Positions 41,883 to 51,937 of a stretch of DNA of 64,000 bases are shown here, in pieces. Location of the stretch: the NCBI GenBank assembly GCA_041941305.1, contig JBGTQJ010000025.1, positions 1 through 64,000 on the forward strand. Direction: 5' to 3'. The number at the start of each line of letters is the position of its first letter. The first letter of the stretch is position 1. Both the position numbers and the translations under genes were made by a program. The notes beneath the pieces are model-generated. The model worked only from the letters and a program-made list of their open reading frames with translations, had not been told where the DNA came from and ran no database searches. The stretch is from JANSWP01 sp041941305 (GTDB lineage: Bacteria; Bacteroidota; Bacteroidia; Chitinophagales; Saprospiraceae).

Positions 41883-44867
41883 ATGAAAAACCTGTCATTA
41901 ACTACTTTTATTTGTTTAATGCTGATTTTTGATTTGAATGCCCAAAATAGAACCGTAACTGGGACAGTTGAAGATGCCCAGGGAGTGCCATTACCAGGAG
42001 CATCCGTTTTAGTTAAAGATACCCCTTTAGGTACCATTACCGATGCAAATGGCGCCTTTAACCTGGAAATTCCATTGGAGCGCAATATTTTGATCTTCAA
42101 CTTCTTAGGCTTTATTGAACAGGAGGTTGAGATAAATAATCAAACCAAACTGACAGTAATCCTGAAAGCCTCTACCAGCGATTTGGATGAAATTCTGGTG
42201 GTTGGATTTGGGACGCAGAGCAAACGGCGAGTGACCAGTTCTATAGCTTCAGTTGGAGAGGAAGTTTTTGAAAACATTCCAGTTCCTGATTTTCAGAATG
42301 CCTTACAGGGAAGATTGCCAGGAGTCGTGATTACCAGTGGTTCTGGTATCAGCAATACCGAATCGAGTATTCGAATCCGAGGGGTGGGTTCTATCAGTGC
42401 CGGCAATCAGCCCCTCATTGTTGTGGATGGATTGGTTATGTCAGGTAGAATTAACGCTCCATACAGAGGTGACTTTGCGGGATACAATACCAATCCTTTT
42501 GTCAATATCAACCCAAATGATATTGCCTCAGTAGAAGTCTTAAAAGATGCGGCGGCAGCAGCTATTTATGGTTCAAGAGGATCCAATGGAGTGATTTTAA
42601 TTACCACAAAAAGAGGGGATTTTAATTCGGCTCCCAAAGTGCATATTGGCTACCAGGCTGGCTTTTCAGAACCCTTTCGAACACCAGAGTACCTCTCGGG
42701 TCCCGAATATGCTGGGTTGTACAATCGGGCAGCAGCTGCTGCTGGTCAGCCCACATTTTCCGATGTAGCCAATCAACCAAATTCTGATTGGTTCGACCTC
42801 ACAACAAGAAAAGGTTTTTTGCATGAAGCCACGGCTAATGTTAGTGGAGGGACGAAAAACACCAAATACTATTTTGGCGGGTCGGTAAAGGACGAACAGA
42901 GTTATTTGAAGTCTGTGGATTTTCAACGATATAGCTTTCGCGCCAACATTGATCAAATGCTGGGAGAAAAAGTGCAGGTTGGCATTTCACTAAATCCATC
43001 CAGAACAACTGGAAGTAGAGCGTCTGCTGTTGATGGACCTATTTATCAGGCAAATATTTTTGCTCCAAATATTGAAGCTTTTGATGCTAATGGTGACGCT
43101 GTAGGGGGCTTCGTTTGCAATGAAATAGATTGCTTTCCAGCTACCCCTTTAAAAAACCTGGAGGGAACTTGGAGCGATTTGTCCTCTTCTCAGGTTTTGT
43201 TCAATACTTACATCAATTATACATTGCTTCCAAATTTGAGTTTGCGAACGAGTTTTTCAACTGAATATACCCAAATAAAGGAGCAATTTAAATATGGTGC
43301 AGATACCTGGTTTGGATTGCCTTCCGGTTATGCTTCCAATTTTAACCAGGAAACGATCAATTATAATTGGACAACCCTCGCAACCTGGAATAATTCCTTT
43401 GCAGGAAATCACGATTTGGAAGTATCTGCCGGCTGGAATGTCACCAAAGAAACCCTCAATTCCGTATTTCTGGACGGCGGTTCCTTTGCTGATGATCGCC
43501 TCAACTTTATAGGTTCTTCTGCACAACTTTTTAGTCATAATTCCAATTTTACAGAAGCAGGTTTTACCGGCTTTTTGGCGAGAGCCAATTATGCATTCCA
43601 AAATAAATACCTGTTAACGGTATCGGCTCGATATGACGGTTCTTCTCGTTTTGGAACTGCCAACCGCTACGGTTTCTTTCCCGCCATTTCTGCTGGTTGG
43701 ATACTCACTGAGGAAGATTTTATAATCAATAAACATATCAACTTTTTAAAATTGAGAAGCAGTTTTGGTGCTGCTGGCAATGCAGAAATTGGAGATTTCG
43801 CCTCAAGAGGTTTGGTACAATTTGGAGAAAACTACAATGGGGAGCCAGGTTACACCATTCGATCCATCAATAACGAAGTATTAGGCTGGGAAAAAAGCGT
43901 GCAATGGGATGTAGGACTTGAATTTGCCTTATTCAATAATAGAATTAGAGGAAGCCTGGATTACTATATCAAAGATACCAAAGACCTCTTATTGGAAGCA
44001 CCCGTACCTGCAACTAGTGGTATCACTACATTGAGTCAGAATGCTGGAGAAGTGCGCAATCAGGGATTTGAATTTGATTTATCTGCAGATATAGTAAAAG
44101 GTGATTTCTCCTGGTCAGTTGCCCTCAACGGAGCCACCTTGAAAAATGAGGTGCTCAAACTGGTAGATGCCAATGGAGATGGGTTGGATGACGATATCTA
44201 TACAGAGTTTCGCTTTTTATTTAGACCTGGCTTGTCAATCGGGACTTTTTATTTGGTTGAATATGCAGGCGTTGACCCAAACAATGGAGATGCCTTGTTC
44301 TGGAATGCCGATAAAACAGAAAAATTAGCCAATCAAACACCTTCTGAAAACAGAAGAATTGTTGGCAAATCCTTACCAGATTTTACAGGTGGATTTAGCA
44401 GTACCGTCCGCTATAAAAACTTTGATCTCACTGCCTTTTTTCAATTCAAAGCCGGCTACCAGATGTATTGGTTTTTTGGTCAATCCTGCCTAGGCGTTGA
44501 TGGTTCGTTTAACAAAATACGGGATTGTGCTTTTGATGCCTGGACACCAGAAAACACAGATACCAATATTCCAGAAGCAAGATTTGGTCAGGTGAATGGC
44601 AGTCAGCGTTCTTCTGCCAATTTATACGACGCAGATTACCTGCGCCTAAATAATCTGATGCTGGGTTACACTATCCCATCTTTTGGCAAAAACAATTATT
44701 CCCTACGAATCTATGCCTCGGCGCAAAACCTATTGACGTTTACAGATTTTCCAGAATTGGATCCCGATGGCAGTCTTTATACAGCAGGGAAAGCAGAACA
44801 GGGTGGTGTGCTGGGAGAATCCCCGGCTGCCAGGAGGTTTATCATGGGGTTTAATCTGGATTTTTGA
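41883..44867 (+). CDS. SusC/RagA-family TonB-dependent outer-membrane transporter (second)
   Basis: The 994-residue protein has a signal peptide (MKNLSLTTFICLMLIFDLNAQ), a carboxypeptidase-regulatory-like domain (VTGTVEDAQGVPLPGASVLV), a plug with ALQGRLPGVVITSGSG and VLKDAAAAAIYGSRGSNGVILITT, and a barrel ending RRFIMGFNLDF. Its start region and signal peptide resemble those of the caspase genes at 27727 and 28663 at DNA level. SusD follows after 112 bases with a long hairpin between. The substrate is unknown. Confidence 0.94.
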   Translation: MKNLSLTTFICLMLIFDLNAQNRTVTGTVEDAQGVPLPGASVLVKDTPLGTITDANGAFNLEIPLERNILIFNFLGFIEQEVEINNQTKLTVILKASTSDLDEILVVGFGTQSKRRVTSSIASVGEEVFENIPVPDFQNALQGRLPGVVITSGSGISNTESSIRIRGVGSISAGNQPLIVVDGLVMSGRINAPYRGDFAGYNTNPFVNINPNDIASVEVLKDAAAAAIYGSRGSNGVILITTKRGDFNSAPKVHIGYQAGFSEPFRTPEYLSGPEYAGLYNRAAAAAGQPTFSDVANQPNSDWFDLTTRKGFLHEATANVSGGTKNTKYYFGGSVKDEQSYLKSVDFQRYSFRANIDQMLGEKVQVGISLNPSRTTGSRASAVDGPIYQANIFAPNIEAFDANGDAVGGFVCNEIDCFPATPLKNLEGTWSDLSSSQVLFNTYINYTLLPNLSLRTSFSTEYTQIKEQFKYGADTWFGLPSGYASNFNQETINYNWTTLATWNNSFAGNHDLEVSAGWNVTKETLNSVFLDGGSFADDRLNFIGSSAQLFSHNSNFTEAGFTGFLARANYAFQNKYLLTVSARYDGSSRFGTANRYGFFPAISAGWILTEEDFIINKHINFLKLRSSFGAAGNAEIGDFASRGLVQFGENYNGEPGYTIRSINNEVLGWEKSVQWDVGLEFALFNNRIRGSLDYYIKDTKDLLLEAPVPATSGITTLSQNAGEVRNQGFEFDLSADIVKGDFSWSVALNGATLKNEVLKLVDANGDGLDDDIYTEFRFLFRPGLSIGTFYLVEYAGVDPNNGDALFWNADKTEKLANQTPSENRRIVGKSLPDFTGGFSSTVRYKNFDLTAFFQFKAGYQMYWFFGQSCLGVDGSFNKIRDCAFDAWTPENTDTNIPEARFGQVNGSQRSSANLYDADYLRLNNLMLGYTIPSFGKNNYSLRIYASAQNLLTFTDFPELDPDGSLYTAGKAEQGGVLGESPAARRFIMGFNLDF

Positions 44868-44909
44868 TTTTAGGTGGTTTGTTGTTGGTAACCAAATTTT
44901 GCCAAACTT

Positions 44910-44959
44910 AAGTTAGGAGGCAACTCGCCTGTCCCTTTGGGAAAGTTGCCTCCTAACTT
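44910..44959. repeat. long hairpin between SusC and SusD genes
   Basis: AAGTTAGGAGGCAAC (44910-44924) is perfectly inverted at 44945-44959, leaving a 20-base loop. Placed inside the operon, it may act as an RNA-processing or stability element that sets the SusC to SusD ratio. Confidence 0.7.
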
Positions 44960-44979
44960 CCCTTCAAAATTTTAAAACA

Positions 44980-46452
44980 ATGAAACAAATAAAATATAGT
45001 CTTATACTTTTAGCCAGCTTATTTATTATCCCCGCCTGTGATAATTTTCACGATGACATCCAACCCGGAGACGATTTGCCAATCGATGCCGTTTATCAAA
45101 CAGCGGCTGATTTGGAATCCGCTCTCGCAGGCGTTTACCACGTTTTTCAAATTGATGAATTGGCAGGGTTTGATCTTTTATTGATAACCGAATTATTGAG
45201 CTCAAATGGACATATGGATCAGCCTGGTTTTCCTGACGCAAATGATATGGATAAGCTCACCATGCGGGCCAGTAATTTTTATGCAGAATCAACCTGGGTG
45301 ACTGCCTATAGAGCCATCAATCTAATTAATGTGATATTAGATGCCATTCCACAAGTTAAAGATGCTGCACTGACAACAGAACTTAGAAATCAAATTGAAG
45401 GGGAATGCCTTCTACTCAGAGGCTATTTGTATTTTGAATTGGTTCGATTGTACGGCCAGCCCTATGGAGATAGTTCTGCAGATGGAGGTGTTCCCATCAT
45501 TACAGAAGTCGTTTTACAAAAAGAAGACATTACCTTTCCTGGAAGGGCAAGTGTAAATGAGGTATATAGCCAGGCTACAACTGATATTACTAATGCAAAG
45601 GGCTTTCTCGAAACAGCTGGAAATGGAGTAGACAAAGCCAATGTGGCTGCAGCGAATGCCTTGCTTGCCAGAATTGCTTTTCAAAAGGAAGAATATACAG
45701 AAGCGGGGACCTTTGCTCAGTCTCTGATAGACCAATATGGTTTTGATACAAACACCCCTCCTCAAGCTGTTTTTGATGAAACGGCAGCAGAACTACTTTG
45801 GGTGGTGGCCTTTACGCCCGCAGATAATAGTCCGGGCAAAAACTGGTTTCATCAAAACAGTTTTATAGTCGAAATTTCTACTGAGTTGAAAGCTGCTTTT
45901 GAAAGTGTCGCCACCGATGCTCAGAAAGTGGCAGTAGCTTCCATCAACGGAACAATTGTGGACTTGAGAGCGGATCCTGGCATCCTGGTTACCTTTCCCC
46001 TCATTTCAGCAGATTCTCTGTACACGAATAAATATGAAGACTTCGCAACTTTTGCCGATGACACCCCCATGGCTCGCATGGCAGAGTTTGTACTCATGCA
46101 AGCAGAAGTCCTTGCCAGAGCGGATAAATTAGATGAAAGCATCGCCTTGCTCAACATGATTCGCCAACGTTCCCTCCGAGTAGTGGACGCTACGGGAAAT
46201 GAATTACCGGACGAACAACACCTGCTGCTATTTGAATCCAGTGACTTCCAAAATGCAGATGAACTCATCGAAGCCATCATCCTCGAACGCCGAGTCGAGT
46301 TATGCTTTGAAGGCAATTACTTACACGATTTGATTCGACTGAAAAGAGATATTAAAGGGTATCCCTACGATGCATGTGAGCTTAGACTTCCTATACCACA
46401 GCGAGAGATAGATGTGAATCCGAATTTGACACAGAATGAGCCTTGTTATTGA
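44980..46452 (+). CDS. SusD/RagB-family substrate-binding lipoprotein (second)
   Basis: The 490-residue lipoprotein (IIPAC, Cys20) has an acidic N-terminus after the lipobox (DNFHDDIQPGDD) and SusD motifs: SALAGVYHVFQ, EGECLLLRGYLYFELVRLYG, FVLMQAEVLARADKLDESIALLN and LPIPQREIDVNPNLTQNEPCY. It forms the lid of the upstream SusC. A caspase gene follows after a short hairpin, possibly in the same transcript. Confidence 0.94.
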   Translation: MKQIKYSLILLASLFIIPACDNFHDDIQPGDDLPIDAVYQTAADLESALAGVYHVFQIDELAGFDLLLITELLSSNGHMDQPGFPDANDMDKLTMRASNFYAESTWVTAYRAINLINVILDAIPQVKDAALTTELRNQIEGECLLLRGYLYFELVRLYGQPYGDSSADGGVPIITEVVLQKEDITFPGRASVNEVYSQATTDITNAKGFLETAGNGVDKANVAAANALLARIAFQKEEYTEAGTFAQSLIDQYGFDTNTPPQAVFDETAAELLWVVAFTPADNSPGKNWFHQNSFIVEISTELKAAFESVATDAQKVAVASINGTIVDLRADPGILVTFPLISADSLYTNKYEDFATFADDTPMARMAEFVLMQAEVLARADKLDESIALLNMIRQRSLRVVDATGNELPDEQHLLLFESSDFQNADELIEAIILERRVELCFEGNYLHDLIRLKRDIKGYPYDACELRLPIPQREIDVNPNLTQNEPCY

Positions 46453-46458
46453 GTTTCC

Positions 46459-46491
46459 AGATGTGAAAGATTTCAAAAATCTTTCACATCT
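46459..46491. repeat. 15-base hairpin between SusD and caspase genes
   Basis: AGATGTGAAAGATTT, loop CAA, AAATCTTTCACATCT: a perfect stem of 15 pairs. There is no T run, so it is more likely a transcript-stability hairpin than a terminator. Confidence 0.7.
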
Positions 46492-46510
46492 AATTCCAAA
46501 AATACCTGTC

Positions 46511-49063
46511 ATGAGCAAAATAATCCTGATACCATTTTTATTCGTTTTGAGTAATTTTTGCACAGTTGCCCAAAACCTCCAACTCCAAACCGGTAACACC
46601 TACGCCGTCGTCATCGGCATTTCAGATTACGACCTCATAACTGATTTGCAATTTGCTCATCGAGATGCTGAGGAATTTGCTGCTTATTTGCAATCTCCTG
46701 CAGGTGGAAACATTCCCGCCGAAAATGTGCATTTGTTGACTAATGAGGAGGCAACGATGGGGCAAATGGTGAGTCAGATGGGCTGGCTATTAGAGGTTTG
46801 TGAAAAAGGAGATCGTGCCATCATTTATTTTTCTGGACATGGAGATGTGGAGACACAAACCATCAACAATTTTGGTTTTTTGCTGATGTACAATACACCT
46901 CCTGTTAATTACATGGGAACTGGCTATGATTTGAATTATTTAAACAGCATTGTTTCTACTTTGTCTGAAAGCAAAGGGGTAAAAGTTACTGTAATTGCGG
47001 ATGCTTGTCGTTCCGGAAAATTAGCCGGCAAGGACATCAAAGGTGCACAAATTACAGCTGCCAATCTTGCCCAAAAAATAAGCAATGAAGTCAAAATTCT
47101 TTCCTGTCAACCCGACGAATTTTCTATGGAAGGTAAACAGTGGGGAGGCGGTCGAGGGGTATTTTCTTATCACCTGGTGGAGGGATTAACCGGACTTGCA
47201 GATAACGATGAGAATTTGCAAGTCAAGTTGATTGAAATTGATGGCTATCTGAAAAATAAGGTTCCAAGAGAAACAGAAAATATGCAAATTCCCAACACAA
47301 TAGGAGATTTAAAGAGTACTGTAGCCTATGTTGATGAGGAAAGTCTAACAACTCTAAAAGTTAAGAAGTCTAATGAAACTCTGGCATTGGAAGGAGTAAG
47401 ACCAAAGACTATTTATCAAACTATTCTAGCAAATACAGATAGCACCATTCTGGAATTATTTGTTGCCTTTGAAAAAGCTATTAAACAAAATAATTTACTC
47501 TATCCAATTGACTCATCCGCCAATGATTATTATAAAATCCTAATCAAGGAAGAGGGCATCGCCCAATTACACGGCTATATTCGTCGGAATTTTGCTGCTG
47601 CTTTGCAGGATGAGTCTCAAGACATACTGAATCAATTATTGCTCACTGACCCGCAAATTGTGGACGATGTTTTTTCGCCCGTAAGTAAATATGACCATAT
47701 TCCAGCTTACCTACAACGTGCAGGAGAACTGCTAGGTAGAGATCATTATATGTATTCCGTTTTAAAGGCCAGGCAGTATTTTTTCCAATCAAAGACATAT
47801 CGAAAAGAAAATTATCAGGATTATTCTGCTGATTCACTTTCACAATTATCATTTGCCTCTTTAGACACTGCATTGAGTTTCGATTCCACAGCAGCCTATC
47901 TTTATTTTGAAAAAGGACTTAAAACCTTTTGGATTGCTGCTCAAATTGAAACTGCCTCAAAATACTTTAGAAAAGCAATGGAGCTATCTCCTAATTGGGT
48001 ATTGCCAATTTATTATTTTGGGCGGACTCATTTTACGGATGATGCCAAAGGCACCAAATACTTAAAAAAAGCTCTGGAATGTGATTCTACATTTTTGCCC
48101 ACTTACGAGCGCCTGGGTTGGTATGTTCAATCTACCGAAGAAAAGCATTTTTGGCGGAGCCTATATGTACAGAAAATGGAAAAATGGATAGAACAAAATC
48201 CTAATCTTGTTCCAGTTTCATACTACCGTTATTTGGGCTTAGCATTATATTATTTGGAAAGGTTTAGTGAAGCAGAAAAATATCTTTTAAAAAGTGGTAA
48301 TCTTTCCAACTACGAGGATCCACTCATTTACCAAAACCTTGCTTTCTTATATGAAGCCCAAGGTCGCTATCAAGAAGCAAAAAGGCTAAACAAAAAATAT
48401 TTGGAACTGAGACCAAATGATTTTTTTGTCCATACCGGTTTAAATCCTCTTTTTTTTAAACTAAATCAGTTTGAAGAAGCAGAGGAATATTTTAAACAAA
48501 AGTTGAGTGATTCCCCAAAAATGCGCTGGTTGGAATTTAATTTGGTTTTCCTATACTTTAACAAAAAAGAATACTCAAATGCACTGGATGTATTGCTTCA
48601 AAATGAGGATTCAAAGGTGGATCCTCTTGAAAGACATATGCGGATTGGACAACTTTATGAGTTGATGGGACAACCTGAATTGGCAAAATTACATTTCCAA
48701 AAATTGTTGGCTGATAATGTAGCAGACTTGTTTGATTATGTTGATTATCAGGCTATTGGCTATGCAAAATTAAAGGATATAGGAGCATTTAAGGAATCCC
48801 TGCAAGCATGGAAACACAAACATGAAGGTTCTCCTTTTTATAAATGGAGACTAGCCTGTTTATATGCCTTTATAGGAGAAAACAAGCAAAGCCTGGCTTG
48901 GCTGGAAAAAGCGCTTCAAGAAGGATTGCATCTGGTCGAAAGTAGAGAAATTATTTGGGGCACCTTCTACAATCCCGACTTCCATCAAATTAGAGAAACC
49001 AAAGCCTTCAAAAAGCTGGTGAAAAAATATGAACCTGGTCACCTTAAAATACTCAAAAAATAA
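46511..49063 (+). CDS. secreted caspase-like (C14) protease with TPR repeats
   Basis: Met at 46511 opens a signal peptide (MSKIILIPFLFVLSNFCTVAQ); the longer frame from 46436 overlaps the SusD gene and hairpin. The 850-residue protein has the dyad in YFSGHGD (His110) and IADACRSGK (Cys166), and GGGRGVFSYHLVEGL. The middle domain reads RRNFAAALQDESQ and GELLGRDHYMYSVLKARQYFF. TPR repeats fill about 470-850. It starts 58 bases after SusD, so it may be expressed with the second glycan-uptake operon. Confidence 0.87.
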   Translation: MSKIILIPFLFVLSNFCTVAQNLQLQTGNTYAVVIGISDYDLITDLQFAHRDAEEFAAYLQSPAGGNIPAENVHLLTNEEATMGQMVSQMGWLLEVCEKGDRAIIYFSGHGDVETQTINNFGFLLMYNTPPVNYMGTGYDLNYLNSIVSTLSESKGVKVTVIADACRSGKLAGKDIKGAQITAANLAQKISNEVKILSCQPDEFSMEGKQWGGGRGVFSYHLVEGLTGLADNDENLQVKLIEIDGYLKNKVPRETENMQIPNTIGDLKSTVAYVDEESLTTLKVKKSNETLALEGVRPKTIYQTILANTDSTILELFVAFEKAIKQNNLLYPIDSSANDYYKILIKEEGIAQLHGYIRRNFAAALQDESQDILNQLLLTDPQIVDDVFSPVSKYDHIPAYLQRAGELLGRDHYMYSVLKARQYFFQSKTYRKENYQDYSADSLSQLSFASLDTALSFDSTAAYLYFEKGLKTFWIAAQIETASKYFRKAMELSPNWVLPIYYFGRTHFTDDAKGTKYLKKALECDSTFLPTYERLGWYVQSTEEKHFWRSLYVQKMEKWIEQNPNLVPVSYYRYLGLALYYLERFSEAEKYLLKSGNLSNYEDPLIYQNLAFLYEAQGRYQEAKRLNKKYLELRPNDFFVHTGLNPLFFKLNQFEEAEEYFKQKLSDSPKMRWLEFNLVFLYFNKKEYSNALDVLLQNEDSKVDPLERHMRIGQLYELMGQPELAKLHFQKLLADNVADLFDYVDYQAIGYAKLKDIGAFKESLQAWKHKHEGSPFYKWRLACLYAFIGENKQSLAWLEKALQEGLHLVESREIIWGTFYNPDFHQIRETKAFKKLVKKYEPGHLKILKK

Positions 49064-49073
49064 ATCCACGTTT

Positions 49074-49146
49074 CTCCGGGCAGCAGGGTTTTGAACCCTG
49101 TATTTGCTATTTGAAATGCCGGGTTCAAAACCCTGCTGCCCGGGAG
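49074..49146. repeat. long hairpin between two caspase genes
   Basis: CTCCGGGCAGCAGGGTTTTG and following AACCC (49074-49098) are inverted at 49121-49146 with one unpaired base. The stem is about 25 pairs, directly after the caspase stop codon. Confidence 0.8.
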
Positions 49147-49221
49147 ATTATTATTTGAGTATTCTTTATGAAGCAAAATAGGCTAAAGTAGCCCAAACTG
49201 GAATGTTAAAAATCCATTGCA

Positions 49222-51801
49222 ATGAAAAAAGCCATCCATATAACAATACTTTTCGTTTTGAGCGGTTTTGGTGCAATTGCTCAAAACCTAGATTTACAAA
49301 ACAGCACCACCCGTGCTTTGGTAGTCGGCATTTCAAATTATCAGGATGATGACATTCCAGATTTAAAATATGCCCACAAGGATGCGGAGACATTTGCTGC
49401 CTTTCTACAATCACCTTCGGGGGGAAATGTACCGTCCGAAAATATCACCTTACTACTCAATGAAGATGCAACCTGGGGAAATGTAAACATGGCTTTGTGG
49501 TCATGGGTAGAGGAATGTGTGGAAGGAGATGAGGTGATATTTTATTTTAGCGGTCATGGTGATTTGGAGTCCAAACTGCTTAACCAATTGGGGTATTTAC
49601 TTTGCCACGATTCGCCCTCTTTTGCATATATGGCAGGTGGAACAGTTCGAGTTGGTGATTTACAAGGGGTCGTGAACACACTTACCCAAGTCAACAAAAC
49701 CAAGGTTTTGCTCATCACAGATGCTTGTAGAGCCGGACAATTGGCAGGCAATCCCATCAATGGTACCGGCGCAACGACCGCCAATTTGCAACAATTTTCC
49801 AATGCCGTGAAAATCCTATCCTGTCAACCCAATGAATTTAGTGTGGAAGGAGAACAATGGGGCGGTGGCAGAGGGGCTTTTAGTTATCATTTGGTGGATG
49901 GCTTGTATGGTCTGGCAGACCGCGACAAAAATTTTCAAGTCAAGCTGAAAGAAATTGATCGTTATCTGGAAGATCGGGTGCCTGTAGAAACGGACCCACA
50001 GCCTCAAAATCCCATTGTGCTGGGGGATAAAGAAACTACTTTGGCTTTTGTAGATTCCACAACACTAGCGGCATTGGAGGAGCGAAAAAAAGAGGAATTA
50101 CTTACATTTTCACCTGTTGAAGCCAAAGGTGTTTTGGAGAAAGAACTTGCTAATCAAGATAGCAGTTTACTAAAACAATACGATGCTTTTCTGTCTGCTA
50201 TTGAGCAAGGTCATTTGATGGACCCCCCAAAGGGGCAGGCTGCAGATAGTTCTGCCAACCATTATTATGAGTTGCTCATTCAGGAGCCAGACATTCAACA
50301 TTTACATGGTTTGATGACGCGAAATTTTGTGGCTGCCTTGATGGACGATGCCCAGAAGTGGATTAACAAATTCCTGCAATCTACTTTGTACGGTGGTGCC
50401 TGGAATCATCCAAAAGGTTATGATAAGTATTTGGCGAGAGCAGCAGAGTTATTGGGAGAGGACCATTATTTGTATGGCAATTTAAAAGGGAAGGAGTATT
50501 TTTTTAAGGCGAGGGATTTGTTTTTGGATTATAAGAGTCAGAAAGGGGTTATGGATTCCGCAATATTGGAGCATTTTATAAAATACTTGCAACAAGGTCT
50601 GGATTATGATGATAAAGCTCCTTATCTATATCATCATTTGACTTATGGAGCAGGATTGACATATGACGTGGTTACTAATAGAGAAAATATTGAGTATTTG
50701 AAAAAAGCCATAGAGTTAGCGCCTTCCTGGATAAGACCTCATTGGATGATAGGGTTGTTTTATCGGTGTATGGATGAATTTTCATTGGCAAAAAGGTGGA
50801 TAGAAAAGGCTGAAATATTAGATGTAGATAAGAAAGACCCATACCTCCCAAGTTTAAAGTGGTTAACCCTAAATTTCTTGGGTGCTCGACAAGAATTTAT
50901 TGAAGCTCAACATTTGCACCAAAACAGTATTAAGAATGAACATGATAGAGGCTGTCCCTTACATCATTATTATTATTTAAACCATCAATTTGAAGAAAGT
51001 AAAAAAATTGGCAAGCAACATGTCGCATTTGAGAACCAAAGGCAATTTTCAGATACTATTTGGAAAGCACACTGCAGCTGGTATTATGGAGATCCAACTA
51101 AAGCAGAAACAATACTCCTAGAGTATATAAAAAAAATAGAGGCTTCTGAGAATCCTTTAGCAAAATCAAATTTGGATAAAACTACAGGACCTTATGGACC
51201 ATTGGTTGCTATTAATTTAGCTCAAGGAGATATAGAAGAAGCGGAATACTGGTATTCAAAAAAGGGTGAAATAGAAAGGTTTGGAAGCCCTGCACTTATA
51301 AATGGCTGGGGATATGGATTGGATGTATGGCTTGCCTATGCCAAAGGGAATTTTGAAAAGGTAGATTCATTGGTTCAAAAAAGAGCAAAAGAAATGCCCC
51401 AAGCATTGCTTATTGAAAATATGCTGATGCTCCTTACGGTAGCGGATGAACTGGATTATGTGATATATATTTTTGAAAAAGCGAAGGTAAACTTTGCAAA
51501 TAATACCCATCTTCACTACCATCTTGGCAGGCTATATCTCGAACAAAAAAACGATCTAAAAAAAGCAATTGAGAATTTGGATGCCTGCCTGGTACTTGAT
51601 GAAAACCACACTTACGCCTGGTACTACCTTGCTGTTGCCCATGCAAGAAATAATGATACTAAAGCAGCTTTGAACTGCCTTGAAGTGGCTTTGAAAAACG
51701 GATATGATTATCCAGAAAAATTAAAAACAGAACCGGCACTCGAGCGCCTGCGGAAAACGAAACGATACAAGCGACTCGAAGGGAAATATTTTCGGGATTA
51801 G
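49222..51801 (+). CDS. secreted caspase-like (C14) protease with TPR repeats
   Basis: The 859-residue protein has a signal peptide (MKKAIHITILFVLSGFGAIAQ), catalytic His112 in YFSGHGD and Cys169 in ITDACRAGQLAG, and GGGRGAFSYHLVDGL. The middle domain carries TRNFVAALMDDAQ and AELLGEDHYLYGNLKGKEYFF, slightly divergent from the other members. The C-terminal half is helical and TPR-like (NTHLHYHLGRLYLEQKNDLKKAIENL). Predicted to act in the periplasm or outside. Confidence 0.87.
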   Translation: MKKAIHITILFVLSGFGAIAQNLDLQNSTTRALVVGISNYQDDDIPDLKYAHKDAETFAAFLQSPSGGNVPSENITLLLNEDATWGNVNMALWSWVEECVEGDEVIFYFSGHGDLESKLLNQLGYLLCHDSPSFAYMAGGTVRVGDLQGVVNTLTQVNKTKVLLITDACRAGQLAGNPINGTGATTANLQQFSNAVKILSCQPNEFSVEGEQWGGGRGAFSYHLVDGLYGLADRDKNFQVKLKEIDRYLEDRVPVETDPQPQNPIVLGDKETTLAFVDSTTLAALEERKKEELLTFSPVEAKGVLEKELANQDSSLLKQYDAFLSAIEQGHLMDPPKGQAADSSANHYYELLIQEPDIQHLHGLMTRNFVAALMDDAQKWINKFLQSTLYGGAWNHPKGYDKYLARAAELLGEDHYLYGNLKGKEYFFKARDLFLDYKSQKGVMDSAILEHFIKYLQQGLDYDDKAPYLYHHLTYGAGLTYDVVTNRENIEYLKKAIELAPSWIRPHWMIGLFYRCMDEFSLAKRWIEKAEILDVDKKDPYLPSLKWLTLNFLGARQEFIEAQHLHQNSIKNEHDRGCPLHHYYYLNHQFEESKKIGKQHVAFENQRQFSDTIWKAHCSWYYGDPTKAETILLEYIKKIEASENPLAKSNLDKTTGPYGPLVAINLAQGDIEEAEYWYSKKGEIERFGSPALINGWGYGLDVWLAYAKGNFEKVDSLVQKRAKEMPQALLIENMLMLLTVADELDYVIYIFEKAKVNFANNTHLHYHLGRLYLEQKNDLKKAIENLDACLVLDENHTYAWYYLAVAHARNNDTKAALNCLEVALKNGYDYPEKLKTEPALERLRKTKRYKRLEGKYFRD

Positions 51802-51803
51802 GT

Positions 51804-51921
51804 GGAGATGTCACCTGGAGAGTAGTGCATCAGGTGACATCTCCGAAGCATGAGGAGGTGTCATCTGATGCACGGAATAAGATGACATCTTCTCGTACCT
51901 CGAAGATGTCACCTTATTCTA
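51804..51921. repeat. two adjacent long hairpins with GATGTCACCT words
   Basis: GGAGATGTCACCT (51804-51816) is perfectly inverted at 51832-51844. GAATAAGATGACATCTTC (about 51874-51891) is inverted at about 51903-51920 with one mismatch. GTGCATCA / TGATGCAC links the two. The block fills the gap between a caspase and a lipoprotein gene. Confidence 0.75.
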
Positions 51922-51937
51922 AAAAACTAAACAACAC

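Noticed and set aside
46436..46510. Upstream start for the third caspase gene
   Set aside because: The extension overlaps the SusD stop and the hairpin at 46459-46491. The signal peptide begins at the Met at 46511.
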